Below are positions 10,387-20,300 of a DNA stretch of 64,000 bases, in pieces. The notes below the pieces were generated by a model. The model was given only the letters and a program-made list of their open reading frames with translations, was not told the DNA's origin and ran no database searches. Origin of the DNA: Desulfamplus sp. (GTDB lineage Bacteria > Desulfobacterota > Desulfobacteria > Desulfobacterales > Desulfobacteraceae); NCBI GenBank assembly GCA_015231615.1, contig JADGBE010000013.1:1-64000 (forward strand), in the 5' to 3' direction. The number at the start of each line of letters is the position of its first letter. Within the stretch, counting starts at the first letter, position 1. Both the position numbers and the translations under genes were made by a program.

Positions 10387-13300
10387 CTACCTCAAATTAA
10401 AAAACTCCACATTTGACCACCCGCTCAACCCATTGCTGTTATAAGCTTTAACCGCTCCATAAAAAGCAAATCCTTTGCCATCAAATGAGACTTCTCGCTG
10501 TTTACCCATCTCAATTTCGCCAATATCAGAGGGTTCTGGATTTGGATATGGAGCATAAAATAGCCTGTAGCCGTCAGCATTTGCAACTTCTGACCATGAA
10601 ACTGTAACCATATTTCCTTTGGTAGTGATTTTTATTTGTGGAGCTTCAAGAAATACTCCAGAATTTGCGATAACATTAAGAAATTTCTGCTCAGGCAGAG
10701 AGACATTACCAGCCTTGTCTTTGGCGTAATAGACAGCCTGATAACAGCCAGTTGCGAGGTTTGGGTAAGTTTGGCTTAAATCTGCTTCATAAACATTCAC
10801 TTTATCAGATTTTTGTTTCATCTCAATATTTACAGTTCGGTTTGATGGGTCAGTGATTGAGCTGATTGAACAAAATACGCCGCCCATTTCATTTTCAGGG
10901 TCAGTTGCAATCGCCCAGAGGAAATTATTTTGCGTATCTTCTCTGTTTATAGTCATGTCTGGATTTGTGGTTCTGATTTGTGGGCGTAAATTGCCAGATG
11001 GTCGGTATTCTATGAACTTGCCTGATGCCTCATAACTGTCAAACTTTGTCGTGCCAAAACCGTCTCCGTCTGCGTCCATTACTGGTCTTTGTGTGTGGCG
11101 ATAAAATTTCAAAATTTCGTAGCTTGCCTCAGCAAATGAGCCTTCAATATCACTGCCGTAGTTGATGAATTGATAGAAATATCGTGAAAATGAGCTTTCA
11201 CCAAGATTGTCGTAACCAGCATAACCGCCTTCATCAATCGGCTTGTCAGATGACGATGTCAAAATAATCCTGCCGTTACCTGCAATCTTTTCAATCCATT
11301 TACCAGATTGAGTTCCTTCAAGCACTATGGTTACAGGAAAACCTTTATATTCTGAATAGTTATCTTTTGAGTTGGTTTTAATGATCTCTTCAGCTTCATT
11401 AAGATATTTGGCAAGATCGTCAGCAGTTAAAACTTCGCTGTCGTTAAGTCTAAAACCGTTATCATCTTCAACTTTTCCGATAAGATAGAGATTTAAAGGG
11501 GTTTTGTATGGATCGTCAGTGGAAAATAAGGTGGTTGCCCAGTTAGTTAAAGAATCGTGCAGATTGGCTTTATTTGCTGTTCCGTTTGTAAATTTAGGGT
11601 CATCGGCAATGCCAAGATATTTTATTCGTTCGGCTGGAATATTTCTGCTTTTCAAGGCATTGTAAACATAACTGCCTAAATTCTTTGAAATGGTTTGAAA
11701 ATCTGCATTTCCAGATTCGGAAACAACAATAATTCCCTCACCAACTGGCTGACCAATCGGAACTACAAGTTTTGTGTTTATGCTGAGATAATCAGAAGTC
11801 TCTGGGAGGCTTGCCTTGACATTGATAAAACCGTTTCCAGGAACTACGACATCTCTATAAAATACGCCGTTTGCATCTATTTCAACACCTCCAACAAATT
11901 GGGGTTGAAGTCCAGCGTCTTGATTTGCAGGGTCAAGATAGCGAATATCAAGATTGACCTTTGTTCCGTCAAGTCGCACAGGTGTAATGATTCCTTGAAC
12001 TCTTAGAATATCGCCTTTTTTGGTTGATTGATTCACGTTTGATGATAGGGCTATGTTTGTTTTAGCTGGAAGGATAAAAATTTCTGCGGTGTTGCTGGTT
12101 ATTCCGTTTGAATTGGCAGTCAAAGTCAGCAATCCCGCATGAATCGGCGTAACAGTGCCTTGAAAATAACCTTTTTCATCGGTCGTAAAAGCCGCTGATT
12201 CCGCAGACTCTTTGATGTTATTGCCTGAAATAACTACAGATTGTCCCGCCTGTGCTGGAATAACATTCCCTGCAATCGTGAGAGAATCAAGAACTCTTGT
12301 CCGTTTTGTTTTATGGGCAATACTCAACGCAATCATGGAGTTTGTGCCATCGCTGACCTGAACATTTAAAGATGTGCTTTTGCCTGAATAACCTGATTGA
12401 ATTTTTGGAATGATTTTAATTGTTTGGGTGCTTTCAGAAAAGGCGGCAATTGTTAAAAGAACAGGTTTTGTTTCGCCTGATTTTAGTGAAACAGCTATGG
12501 GCTCAAGTTTTACGTTTATGTTATTGGAAATCGTATTTCCTGTGGCTGATTCAATCTCAAGAGCTACATCACCTCTGAACAAATCCAAAGAAGTGGCAAA
12601 CACCGTGATTTCTGCTTTTTCATTTGGCAACATTGCAATTGCATTTCTATCAAGGGTTAGCTCAACTCTTGGTTTCTCCTCAACCTGCGGGGTAATTAAA
12701 GCTGCTTCGTTGTTGTTTGCAACTCTGATAAGTTTGCCATTCTCTTCAATTACAGCAGAAAGGCGGTAATATCGGGGCAAACCTTCAAGCCATTCAGGGT
12801 CTTCTATTGGGGTATTGAGGGTATAGCCTTTTGTTGTTGAGCCGTCTGAATTTGTTCTTGTTTCTGGTGTGTGTCCTTCAACTGTAACCCAGCAGTTGTC
12901 AACTCTTGGTTTAGGACAAATCGAATAATCCGTGTAAAATCTGATTAGTTTATCTGAAGCATCAAGCACTGTTTCGTAAACGCCATCTTGTGATAATGAG
13001 CGTTGAAGTTCTATGTATTTGACGTTCTGAAAATCAAGAGAGGAAGAGTTGAGAAACCAGTTGATTGTGATTTCTGGGGAGTTGGGTTTGATGATTTGTT
13101 CGGGGGTGCCGAGTTGAAGGAAGTGGGCGAGACCTCCGCCATCAGTTCCAATCCATAATCCCCCGCTATTGTCTGACAAGAGGGAGAGTGAGTCAACATA
13201 GTTATCAGGTAATCCTGAATTTTTTGTATCAAAGACTTGCCACGAGCCGTTTGACTTTAAATGAGTAAGACCGCCTCCACGAGTTCCAATCCATAATCCT

Positions 13301-15036
13301 CCGCTTTCATCAGACAAGATTGAGCTAACATAGTTGTCAGGTAATCCTGAATTTTGTGTATTAAAGACTTGCCACGAGCCGTCTGACTTTAAATGAGCAA
13401 GACCGCCTCCATAATAATCGGCAGTTCCAATCCATAATCCTCCGCTGTTGTCTGACAAGAGGGAGTTAACAACTCCGCCTGGTAATCCTGAATTTTTTGT
13501 ATTAAACACCTGCCACTCACCGTCTGATTTAAAATGAGCAAGACCGTTAAATATAGTTCCAATCCATACTCCACCAATTCCGTCTGACGAGAGGGAGTTA
13601 ACAATTCCGCCTGGTAATCCTGAGTTTTCTTTATCAAAAACTTGCCACGAGCCATCTGACTTTAAATGAGCAAGACCGCCTCCATTAGTTCCAATCCATA
13701 AGTCCCCGTTGATGTCTGACAAAAGGGCAGAAACATTGTTATTAGGCAGTCCTGAATTTTTTGTATTAAAAACTTGCCACGAGCCATCTGTATTTAAATG
13801 GGTAAGTCCGCCAGAAGCTCCACCAATCCATAATCCTCCGTTGTTATCTGATAAGAGGGATGTAACAATGTTATCAAGCAATCCTGAATTTAAAGTATTA
13901 AATTTGAGATTCCTTTTTTTTCGCGAAATGTAAATGTAATTATCGTCTTTATGCTCACGCTCTGTATTAAAAACTTGCCACGAGCCATCTGACTTTAAAT
14001 GAGCAAGACCGCCTCCATTAGTTCCAATCCATAAGTCCCCGTTGTTGTCTGACAAAAGGGCAGAAACATAGTTATAAGGCAGTCCTGAATTTTTTGTATT
14101 AAAAACTTGCCACGAGCCATCTGTATTTAAATGGGTAAGTCCGCCCCAATAAGTTCCAACCCATAATCTCCCGTTGCTGTCTAACAAGAGAGATAAAACA
14201 TAGTTATCAGGTAATCCTGAATTTTTTGTATTAAAGACTTGCCACGAGCCATCTGACTTTAAATGTGTAAGACCACCATAATAAGTTCCAATCCATAATC
14301 CTCCGCTTTCGTCTGACAAGATAGAGTTAATAAAGTTGTCAGGCAAACCTGAATTGTTTGTATTAAAAACCTGCCACGAGTCATCTGCTTTTAAATGGGC
14401 AAGACCGCTGTTATAAGTTCCAATCCATAATCCTCCACTGTTGTCTGATAAGAGGGACCAAACAGAGTTGTCAGGCAATCCTGAATTTTCTGTATTAAAG
14501 ACTTGCCATGAGCCATCTACCTTCAAATGGACAAGATTTCTGTCATAATAACTGATAGTTCCGATCGTTATAATCCATAATCCTCCACTGTTGTCTGATA
14601 AGAGGGACCAAACAGCGTTGTCAGGTAATCCTGAATTTTGTGTATTAAAGACTTGCCACGAGCCGTTTGACTTTAAATGGGCAAGACCGCCACGAGTTCC
14701 AATCCATAATCCTTCGCTTTCATCTGACAAAAGGGAGTTAACATGGCTGGAAGGCAACCCATCTAAATTTGTAAATAACTGAAGAAGTTCTCCTGATTCT
14801 GCATTACGTTTTTCCAATCCACCAACTGTTCCCACCCAGAGTATTTTGCCATCGTCTGATCTCAATAAAGCATTAATCGTACTAATGCTTGTATAAACCT
14901 CCCAATTCTGCCTTTCTGCCTCAATACGATTTTCTTCTGATGATGCTATTGAAGGCAATACCCATAAACAAACAAGGAGCAAGTAAAAACAGTGATTTAC
15001 GCTAAAGAATCTGAATCTTTTTTGTTTTAATTTCAT
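10387..15036 (-). CDS. Secreted multi-repeat beta-propeller protein (two-component-regulator-propeller type) with Ig/FnIII-like modules and degenerate C13/caspase-like domain; paralog 1
   Basis: Signal peptide FYLLLVCLWVLPSIASS; ~13 repeats of (L)LSDxxGGLWIGTxGGLAHLKSDGSWQVFNTxNSGLPDNYV; C-terminal half shared with ORFs at 17340 and 22634. Confidence 0.9.
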   Translation of the reverse strand: MKLKQKRFRFFSVNHCFYLLLVCLWVLPSIASSEENRIEAERQNWEVYTSISTINALLRSDDGKILWVGTVGGLEKRNAESGELLQLFTNLDGLPSSHVNSLLSDESEGLWIGTRGGLAHLKSNGSWQVFNTQNSGLPDNAVWSLLSDNSGGLWIITIGTISYYDRNLVHLKVDGSWQVFNTENSGLPDNSVWSLLSDNSGGLWIGTYNSGLAHLKADDSWQVFNTNNSGLPDNFINSILSDESGGLWIGTYYGGLTHLKSDGSWQVFNTKNSGLPDNYVLSLLLDSNGRLWVGTYWGGLTHLNTDGSWQVFNTKNSGLPYNYVSALLSDNNGDLWIGTNGGGLAHLKSDGSWQVFNTEREHKDDNYIYISRKKRNLKFNTLNSGLLDNIVTSLLSDNNGGLWIGGASGGLTHLNTDGSWQVFNTKNSGLPNNNVSALLSDINGDLWIGTNGGGLAHLKSDGSWQVFDKENSGLPGGIVNSLSSDGIGGVWIGTIFNGLAHFKSDGEWQVFNTKNSGLPGGVVNSLLSDNSGGLWIGTADYYGGGLAHLKSDGSWQVFNTQNSGLPDNYVSSILSDESGGLWIGTRGGGLTHLKSNGSWQVFDTKNSGLPDNYVDSLSLLSDNSGGLWIGTDGGGLAHFLQLGTPEQIIKPNSPEITINWFLNSSSLDFQNVKYIELQRSLSQDGVYETVLDASDKLIRFYTDYSICPKPRVDNCWVTVEGHTPETRTNSDGSTTKGYTLNTPIEDPEWLEGLPRYYRLSAVIEENGKLIRVANNNEAALITPQVEEKPRVELTLDRNAIAMLPNEKAEITVFATSLDLFRGDVALEIESATGNTISNNINVKLEPIAVSLKSGETKPVLLTIAAFSESTQTIKIIPKIQSGYSGKSTSLNVQVSDGTNSMIALSIAHKTKRTRVLDSLTIAGNVIPAQAGQSVVISGNNIKESAESAAFTTDEKGYFQGTVTPIHAGLLTLTANSNGITSNTAEIFILPAKTNIALSSNVNQSTKKGDILRVQGIITPVRLDGTKVNLDIRYLDPANQDAGLQPQFVGGVEIDANGVFYRDVVVPGNGFINVKASLPETSDYLSINTKLVVPIGQPVGEGIIVVSESGNADFQTISKNLGSYVYNALKSRNIPAERIKYLGIADDPKFTNGTANKANLHDSLTNWATTLFSTDDPYKTPLNLYLIGKVEDDNGFRLNDSEVLTADDLAKYLNEAEEIIKTNSKDNYSEYKGFPVTIVLEGTQSGKWIEKIAGNGRIILTSSSDKPIDEGGYAGYDNLGESSFSRYFYQFINYGSDIEGSFAEASYEILKFYRHTQRPVMDADGDGFGTTKFDSYEASGKFIEYRPSGNLRPQIRTTNPDMTINREDTQNNFLWAIATDPENEMGGVFCSISSITDPSNRTVNIEMKQKSDKVNVYEADLSQTYPNLATGCYQAVYYAKDKAGNVSLPEQKFLNVIANSGVFLEAPQIKITTKGNMVTVSWSEVANADGYRLFYAPYPNPEPSDIGEIEMGKQREVSFDGKGFAFYGAVKAYNSNGLSGWSNVEFFNLR
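13110..14900 (-). repeat. Tandem propeller-repeat coding array, ~13 units of ~130 bp
   Basis: Recurrent segments such as 'cctgaatttttgtattaaa(g/a)acttgccacgagcc(a/g)tctgactttaaatg'. Confidence 0.88.
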
Positions 15037-15058
15037 GTAAAATCTCCTGATAAAAATA

Positions 15059-17299
15059 TTAAAAAGCCCCGATAATCTTTCTAAAGCCTGAAACAGACTG
15101 TTCTATTGGCAATGTAGCAGATTTTATTTTGTGTGAAGAGAGAGCAGCTGATGAAAATTTGTCGTTTTCTAAATAATAGAGGGCTGCTTTTAAAGAGGCT
15201 TCATTTGGGTCTCCAAATTGCGAATCAAAGTCGTCTGCAACCTCATAATCCGGCTCTATTCCTCCAAAGTATCCGCCTTTACCATCACTGTTTACGGTTT
15301 CAAACATAATAGGTTCAAGCACCTTGTCGCAGAAAAATTGACTTGCCATTCCAACTGGCTTTCCGCATGTAATGCTGCCAATTGTTATTACATCTGCAAA
15401 CGGCTTAAGTCCGTTTATCAAAAGTTCACTTGCAGAACATGTTGATGCCCCAGTTATTACAACAATTCTTGAAAGATTAAGTGAATTAGACTGTTTTAAA
15501 AACTTGTAGGCATAATTTTCATCCTTATGTTTATCGTTATATTTAACAGTGGCAAATATCTCTCCATTAGTATTCTCTTTTGCTATTAAGGAAGCTAAAT
15601 ATGCAGATATTGAAACCCGGCCGCCGCCATTATACCTAAGATCAAGAACAAGTTCGTTTACTTTTTGTGCCTTAAAATAGCTGAAGACCTGATTAAGCTC
15701 TTGTTCAGAAGTTTCAAGAAAACTCATAAAAACAAGATAACCAATTTTTTTGTCTCCTGCATTGAAGATGTCATAATTAAAAACCGTGTTAATTTTGACC
15801 TTTTTCTTTGTCAGTTGTGTTTCAACTATATTGCCTTGAAGATCAGCAAATTCTAAATTGACAACAACTCCTTCTTTTGATTCCCCGTATATGTTGTCCC
15901 ATAGGCTGTTTGTTTCAATTTCTTCAACATCTTTTCCATTGACTTTAAGAACTGTCCAGCCTCTCTTAACTCCTGCTTTGTCTGCCGGCGAATCTTTATA
16001 AACATGGCTGATTCTTAAATTTTTATTGCTGTCATATTTAGTTCCATATCCCATGCCTATATATGTTCCCTCTTCAAACAAGGCAGCAAAAGATTCTGCT
16101 GATGTGATATAGCTCCATTTATCAAATTTCTTGTATTTTATAGCTTCTAACAGAAGTTCAGGAGATGAGTATTTTTTAGATGGTGATGAAATTTTGGGGA
16201 TTTTGCCATACCAATAATAAACATCAATCATACGATTATACAGCCACAAATTTTGGTCAACTGCAGAGCAGTCAGGAGAGTAATCATTCAGTGAGGTAAG
16301 TTGTAATTTAGCATTATTATCATTGGGTTGAAGTTTAAGATTCATCTCTACAAGCTTTATTTTTCCGTTATTTTCTTCTTGACGCACTGATGGAAGCTGC
16401 ATCTTATTTGTGCTGAAATCAAAAGATGGTCTAAAAGGTGATATAGAGATTTTGTTTAAAATATCATGCCATGAAAAAAGCTCTTCAAAAGGTTGATAAA
16501 CCTCTGTTTCTACTAAATTAAATGAAATTGGCTTTGTAGTATTTTGTTTTAAAGCTGTTGTATATGCTCCTGAAACACCTCCTGCGTTCAATACATCAAG
16601 GAGTGGAATATTAAGAGTTCCAGCATCTAAGTTATACACTGGCTGCTGCTGTGCTAAATTTATAATTTCAAAATTATCAAACCACGGCTTTGCCTCTTCG
16701 TCTGATACAAGCCCAACAGAACCGCCTAAATAGTTATCAAATTTCAAGAATTCTACTTCATTGTAATTAATGAAAAAACGAAACAAATTTCCCTGTTTGA
16801 GAATAGTCAATCTGTCATTTTTTCCTGTAATAGCAGGTGATTTTATATATCCTGTATAAAACTTCCATTTTTCCCCTTTAATAACCTCTATAATATAGTA
16901 TCCATCAAGGTTAATCTTGAACGTTATAATATCAGTTTTGTTATTTGAATCTTTCTGACCGCAAGCATATAATCCAAAAAATTTATCGCTTGATTCTTTT
17001 GCACAATTTACGATTACAGATGCTGCAAATTCGTAAAAGTAGTTGGATTTATCAATAGATGGATCCCAGCCGCCTGGATTTTCACCACCACCCCAACTTA
17101 CCCAGACATAATAGTATTTTTGAGGTTCTGAATTGTTGTAGTATAATGCACCGTCAGATATAAACCAGTCAGCATAAGGCTTAAATCCTTTTGTAGAAGA
17201 TGCAGCGTTAAAAGGTTCAAATATGTATGCATCAGAATATTTTGCAGCCAGAAGACACATAAGGATAGAAATGGTTGCAGCCACAACCCGTTTTTTCAT
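15059..17299 (-). CDS. Secreted S41-family (C-terminal processing/tail-specific-like) peptidase with PDZ domain and N-terminal lectin-like domain
   Basis: Signal peptide; PDZ YKDSPADKAGVKRGWTVLKVNGKDV; S41 core LVLDLRYNGGGRVSISAYLASLI...VITGASTCSASELLINGLKPFADVITIGSITCGKPVG. Confidence 0.9.
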   Translation of the reverse strand: MKKRVVAATISILMCLLAAKYSDAYIFEPFNAASSTKGFKPYADWFISDGALYYNNSEPQKYYYVWVSWGGGENPGGWDPSIDKSNYFYEFAASVIVNCAKESSDKFFGLYACGQKDSNNKTDIITFKINLDGYYIIEVIKGEKWKFYTGYIKSPAITGKNDRLTILKQGNLFRFFINYNEVEFLKFDNYLGGSVGLVSDEEAKPWFDNFEIINLAQQQPVYNLDAGTLNIPLLDVLNAGGVSGAYTTALKQNTTKPISFNLVETEVYQPFEELFSWHDILNKISISPFRPSFDFSTNKMQLPSVRQEENNGKIKLVEMNLKLQPNDNNAKLQLTSLNDYSPDCSAVDQNLWLYNRMIDVYYWYGKIPKISSPSKKYSSPELLLEAIKYKKFDKWSYITSAESFAALFEEGTYIGMGYGTKYDSNKNLRISHVYKDSPADKAGVKRGWTVLKVNGKDVEEIETNSLWDNIYGESKEGVVVNLEFADLQGNIVETQLTKKKVKINTVFNYDIFNAGDKKIGYLVFMSFLETSEQELNQVFSYFKAQKVNELVLDLRYNGGGRVSISAYLASLIAKENTNGEIFATVKYNDKHKDENYAYKFLKQSNSLNLSRIVVITGASTCSASELLINGLKPFADVITIGSITCGKPVGMASQFFCDKVLEPIMFETVNSDGKGGYFGGIEPDYEVADDFDSQFGDPNEASLKAALYYLENDKFSSAALSSHKIKSATLPIEQSVSGFRKIIGAF

Positions 17300-17339
17300 T
17301 TATTTTCTCCATTTTGAATAATGTTTTTGATAGGTCTAT

Positions 17340-20300
17340 TTACCTCAAATTAAAAAACTCCACATTTGACCAACCACTTAAACCATTACTGTTATATGCT
17401 TTAACCGCCCCATAAAAAGCAAATCCTTTTCCATCAAATGTGATTGTTCTTTGGTTTCCCATATCAATTTCCCCAATATCTGCCGGCAGACAATCAGGAT
17501 AAGGACAATAAAAGAGCTTGTATCCGTCAGCATTTGCAACTTCTGACCATGAAACTGTAACCATATTTCCTTTGGTAGTGATTTTTATTTGTGGAGCTTC
17601 AAGAAATACTCCAGAATTTGCGATAACATTAAGAAATTTCTGCTCAGGAAGAGACACATTACCAGCTTTGTCCTTTGCGTAATAGACAGCTTGATAACAG
17701 CCAGTTGCAAGGTTTGGGTAAGTTTGGCTTAAATCTGCTTCATAAACATTCACTTTATCAGATTTTTGTTTCATCTCAATATTTACAGTTCGGTTTGATG
17801 GGTCAGTAATTGAGCTGATTGAACAAAATACGCCGCCCATTTCATTTTCAGGGTCAGTTGCAATCGCCCAGAGGAAATTATTTTGCGTATCTTCTCTGTT
17901 TATCGTCATGTCTGGATTTGTGGTTCTGATTTGCGGGCGTAAATTGCCAGACGGACGATATTCAATAAATTTGCCTGACGCTTCATATCTGTCAAAGTTT
18001 GTTGTACCAAAACCGTCTCCATCTGCGTCCATCACTGGTTTTTGAATATGGCGGTAAAATTTCAGGATTTCGTAGTTAGCCTCTGCAAATGCCCCTTCAA
18101 TATCGCTACCGTAGTTTATGAACTGATAAAAATACCGCGAAAATGAGCTTTCTCCGAGATTGTCGTAACCAGCAAAACCGCCTTCATCAATCGGCTTGTC
18201 AGATGACGATGTCAAAATAATCCTGCCGTTACCTGCAATCTTTTCAATCCATTTACCAGATTGAGTTCCTTCAAGCACTATGGTTACAGGAAACCCCTTA
18301 TATTCTGAATAGTTATCTTTTGAGTTGGTTTTAATTATCTCTTCAGCTTCATCAAGATATTGTGCAAGGTCGTCAGCAGTCAAAACTTCGCTGTCGTTAA
18401 GCCTGAAACCGTTATTATCATCTTCAACCTTGCCGATAAGATATAGATTTAATGGCGTTTTGTATGGGTCGTCAGTTGAAAATAAGGTGGTTGCCCAGTT
18501 GGTTAAAGCGTCATGCAGATTGGCTTTATTTGTTTTGCCAAAATTTTCAGCTGCTAAAGAGTCGTTAATTTTAAAATCAGCAATGATTTTATCGCCTCCA
18601 AGACCTAAATATTTTATTCGTTCTGCTGGAATATTCCTTGATTTAAGAGCGTTATAAACATAATTGCCCAAACTCTTTGAAATGGTTTGAAAATCTGCAT
18701 TTCCAGATTCGGAAACCACAATAATTCCCTCACCAACTGGCTGACCAATTGGAATCACAAGTTTTGTGTTCACGCTTAAATAATCAGAAGTTTCAGGCAG
18801 GCTTGCCTTGACATTAATAAAGCCGTTTCCCGGAACTACAACATCTCTATAAAATACACCATTTGCGTCTATCTCCACACCTCCAACAAATTGAGGTTGC
18901 AGTCCAGCGTCTTGATTTGCAGGGTCAAGATAGCGAATATCAAGATTGACCTTTGTTCCGTCAAGTCGCACAGGTGTAATGATTCCTTGAACTCTTAGAA
19001 TATCGCCTTTTTTGGTGGATTGGTTCACGTTTGATGACAGGGCAATGTTGGTTCTGGCTGGAAGGATAAATATTGCTGCGGTGTTGCTGGTTATTCCGTT
19101 TGATTGGGCGGTCAAGGTCAGCAAACCCGCATGAATTGGCGTAACAGAACCTTGAAAATAGCCTTTTTCATCAGTCGTAAAGGTCGCTGATTCAGCAAAT
19201 TCTTTGATGTGATTACCTGAAATAACTACAGATTGCCCCGCCTGTGCTGGAATCACATTACCTGAAATCGTGAGAGAATCGAGAACCCTTGCCCGTTTTG
19301 TTTTGTGGGCAATGCTCAAGGCTACCATAGAATTTGTGCCATCGCTGACCTGAACATTTAAAGATGCACTTTTGCCTGAATAACCTGATTGAATTTTGGG
19401 TATGATTTTAATGCTTTGGGTGTTTTCAGCAAAGGCCTCAAGTGTCAGAAGAACAGGTTTTGTTTCGCCTGCCTTTAAAGAAAGTGTGGAAGATTCAAGT
19501 TTTGCGTTTATATTGTTTGAATTTGCAACACTATCACCCGATTCAATTTCAAGATCAACATTACCTCTGAATAAATCCAAAGAAGAGACAAACACCGTGA
19601 TTTCCGCCTTTGTGTTTGGCTGCATGGCAATTGCATTTTTATCAAGGGTCAATTCAACTCTTGGTTTCTCCTCAACCTGCGGGGTAATCAAGGCTGCCTC
19701 ATTATTGTTTGCCACTCTGACAAGTTTGCTGTCTTCTTCAATTATAGCAGAAAGGCGGTAGTATCTTGGCAGCCCTTCCAGCCATTCAGGGTCTTCTATT
19801 GTGGTGTTGAGGGTGTAGCCTTTTGTTGTTGAACCGTCTGAATTTGTTTTTGTTTCTGGTGTGTGTCCTTCAACTGTAACCCAGCAATTATCAACTCTTG
19901 GTTTAGGACAAATCGAATAATCTGCGTAAAATCTGACTGGTTTATCTGAAGCATCAAGCACTGTTTCGTAAACGCCGTCTTGGGATAATGAGCGTTGGAG
20001 TTCAACGTATTTAACATTCTGGTAATCAAGAGAGGAAGAGTTGAGAAACCACTTGATGGTTATTTCTGGGGAGTTGGGTTTTATGAGTTGTTCGGGGGTG
20101 CCGAGTAGTAAAAGATGGTAAAGCCCATCAAGACCGCTCCCTAACCAGATACCCCCTTTACCATCGGGTAATAAACCTCCTCTTCCATCAGGTGACATTG
20201 GAACAACCCAAACAAAAGAAGAAGCATCCTTATCATAAACATCCCATGCACCATCTTTCTTCATATGTGCAAGCCCAATACTACCACCTGTTCTCACCCA

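Noticed and set aside
12410-12769. Opposite-strand ORFs conserved at equivalent places in the three paralogs (12410, 19396, 24660; also 18325, 23619)
   Set aside because: They mirror the conserved sense sequence of paralogous genes, with no independent motif or RBS evidence; treated as antisense shadow ORFs.
13110-14900. Regular ~130-bp repeats suggestive of a CRISPR or satellite array
   Set aside because: They are in-frame units of a continuous 1549-aa ORF encoding propeller blades; no short-repeat/unique-spacer structure.
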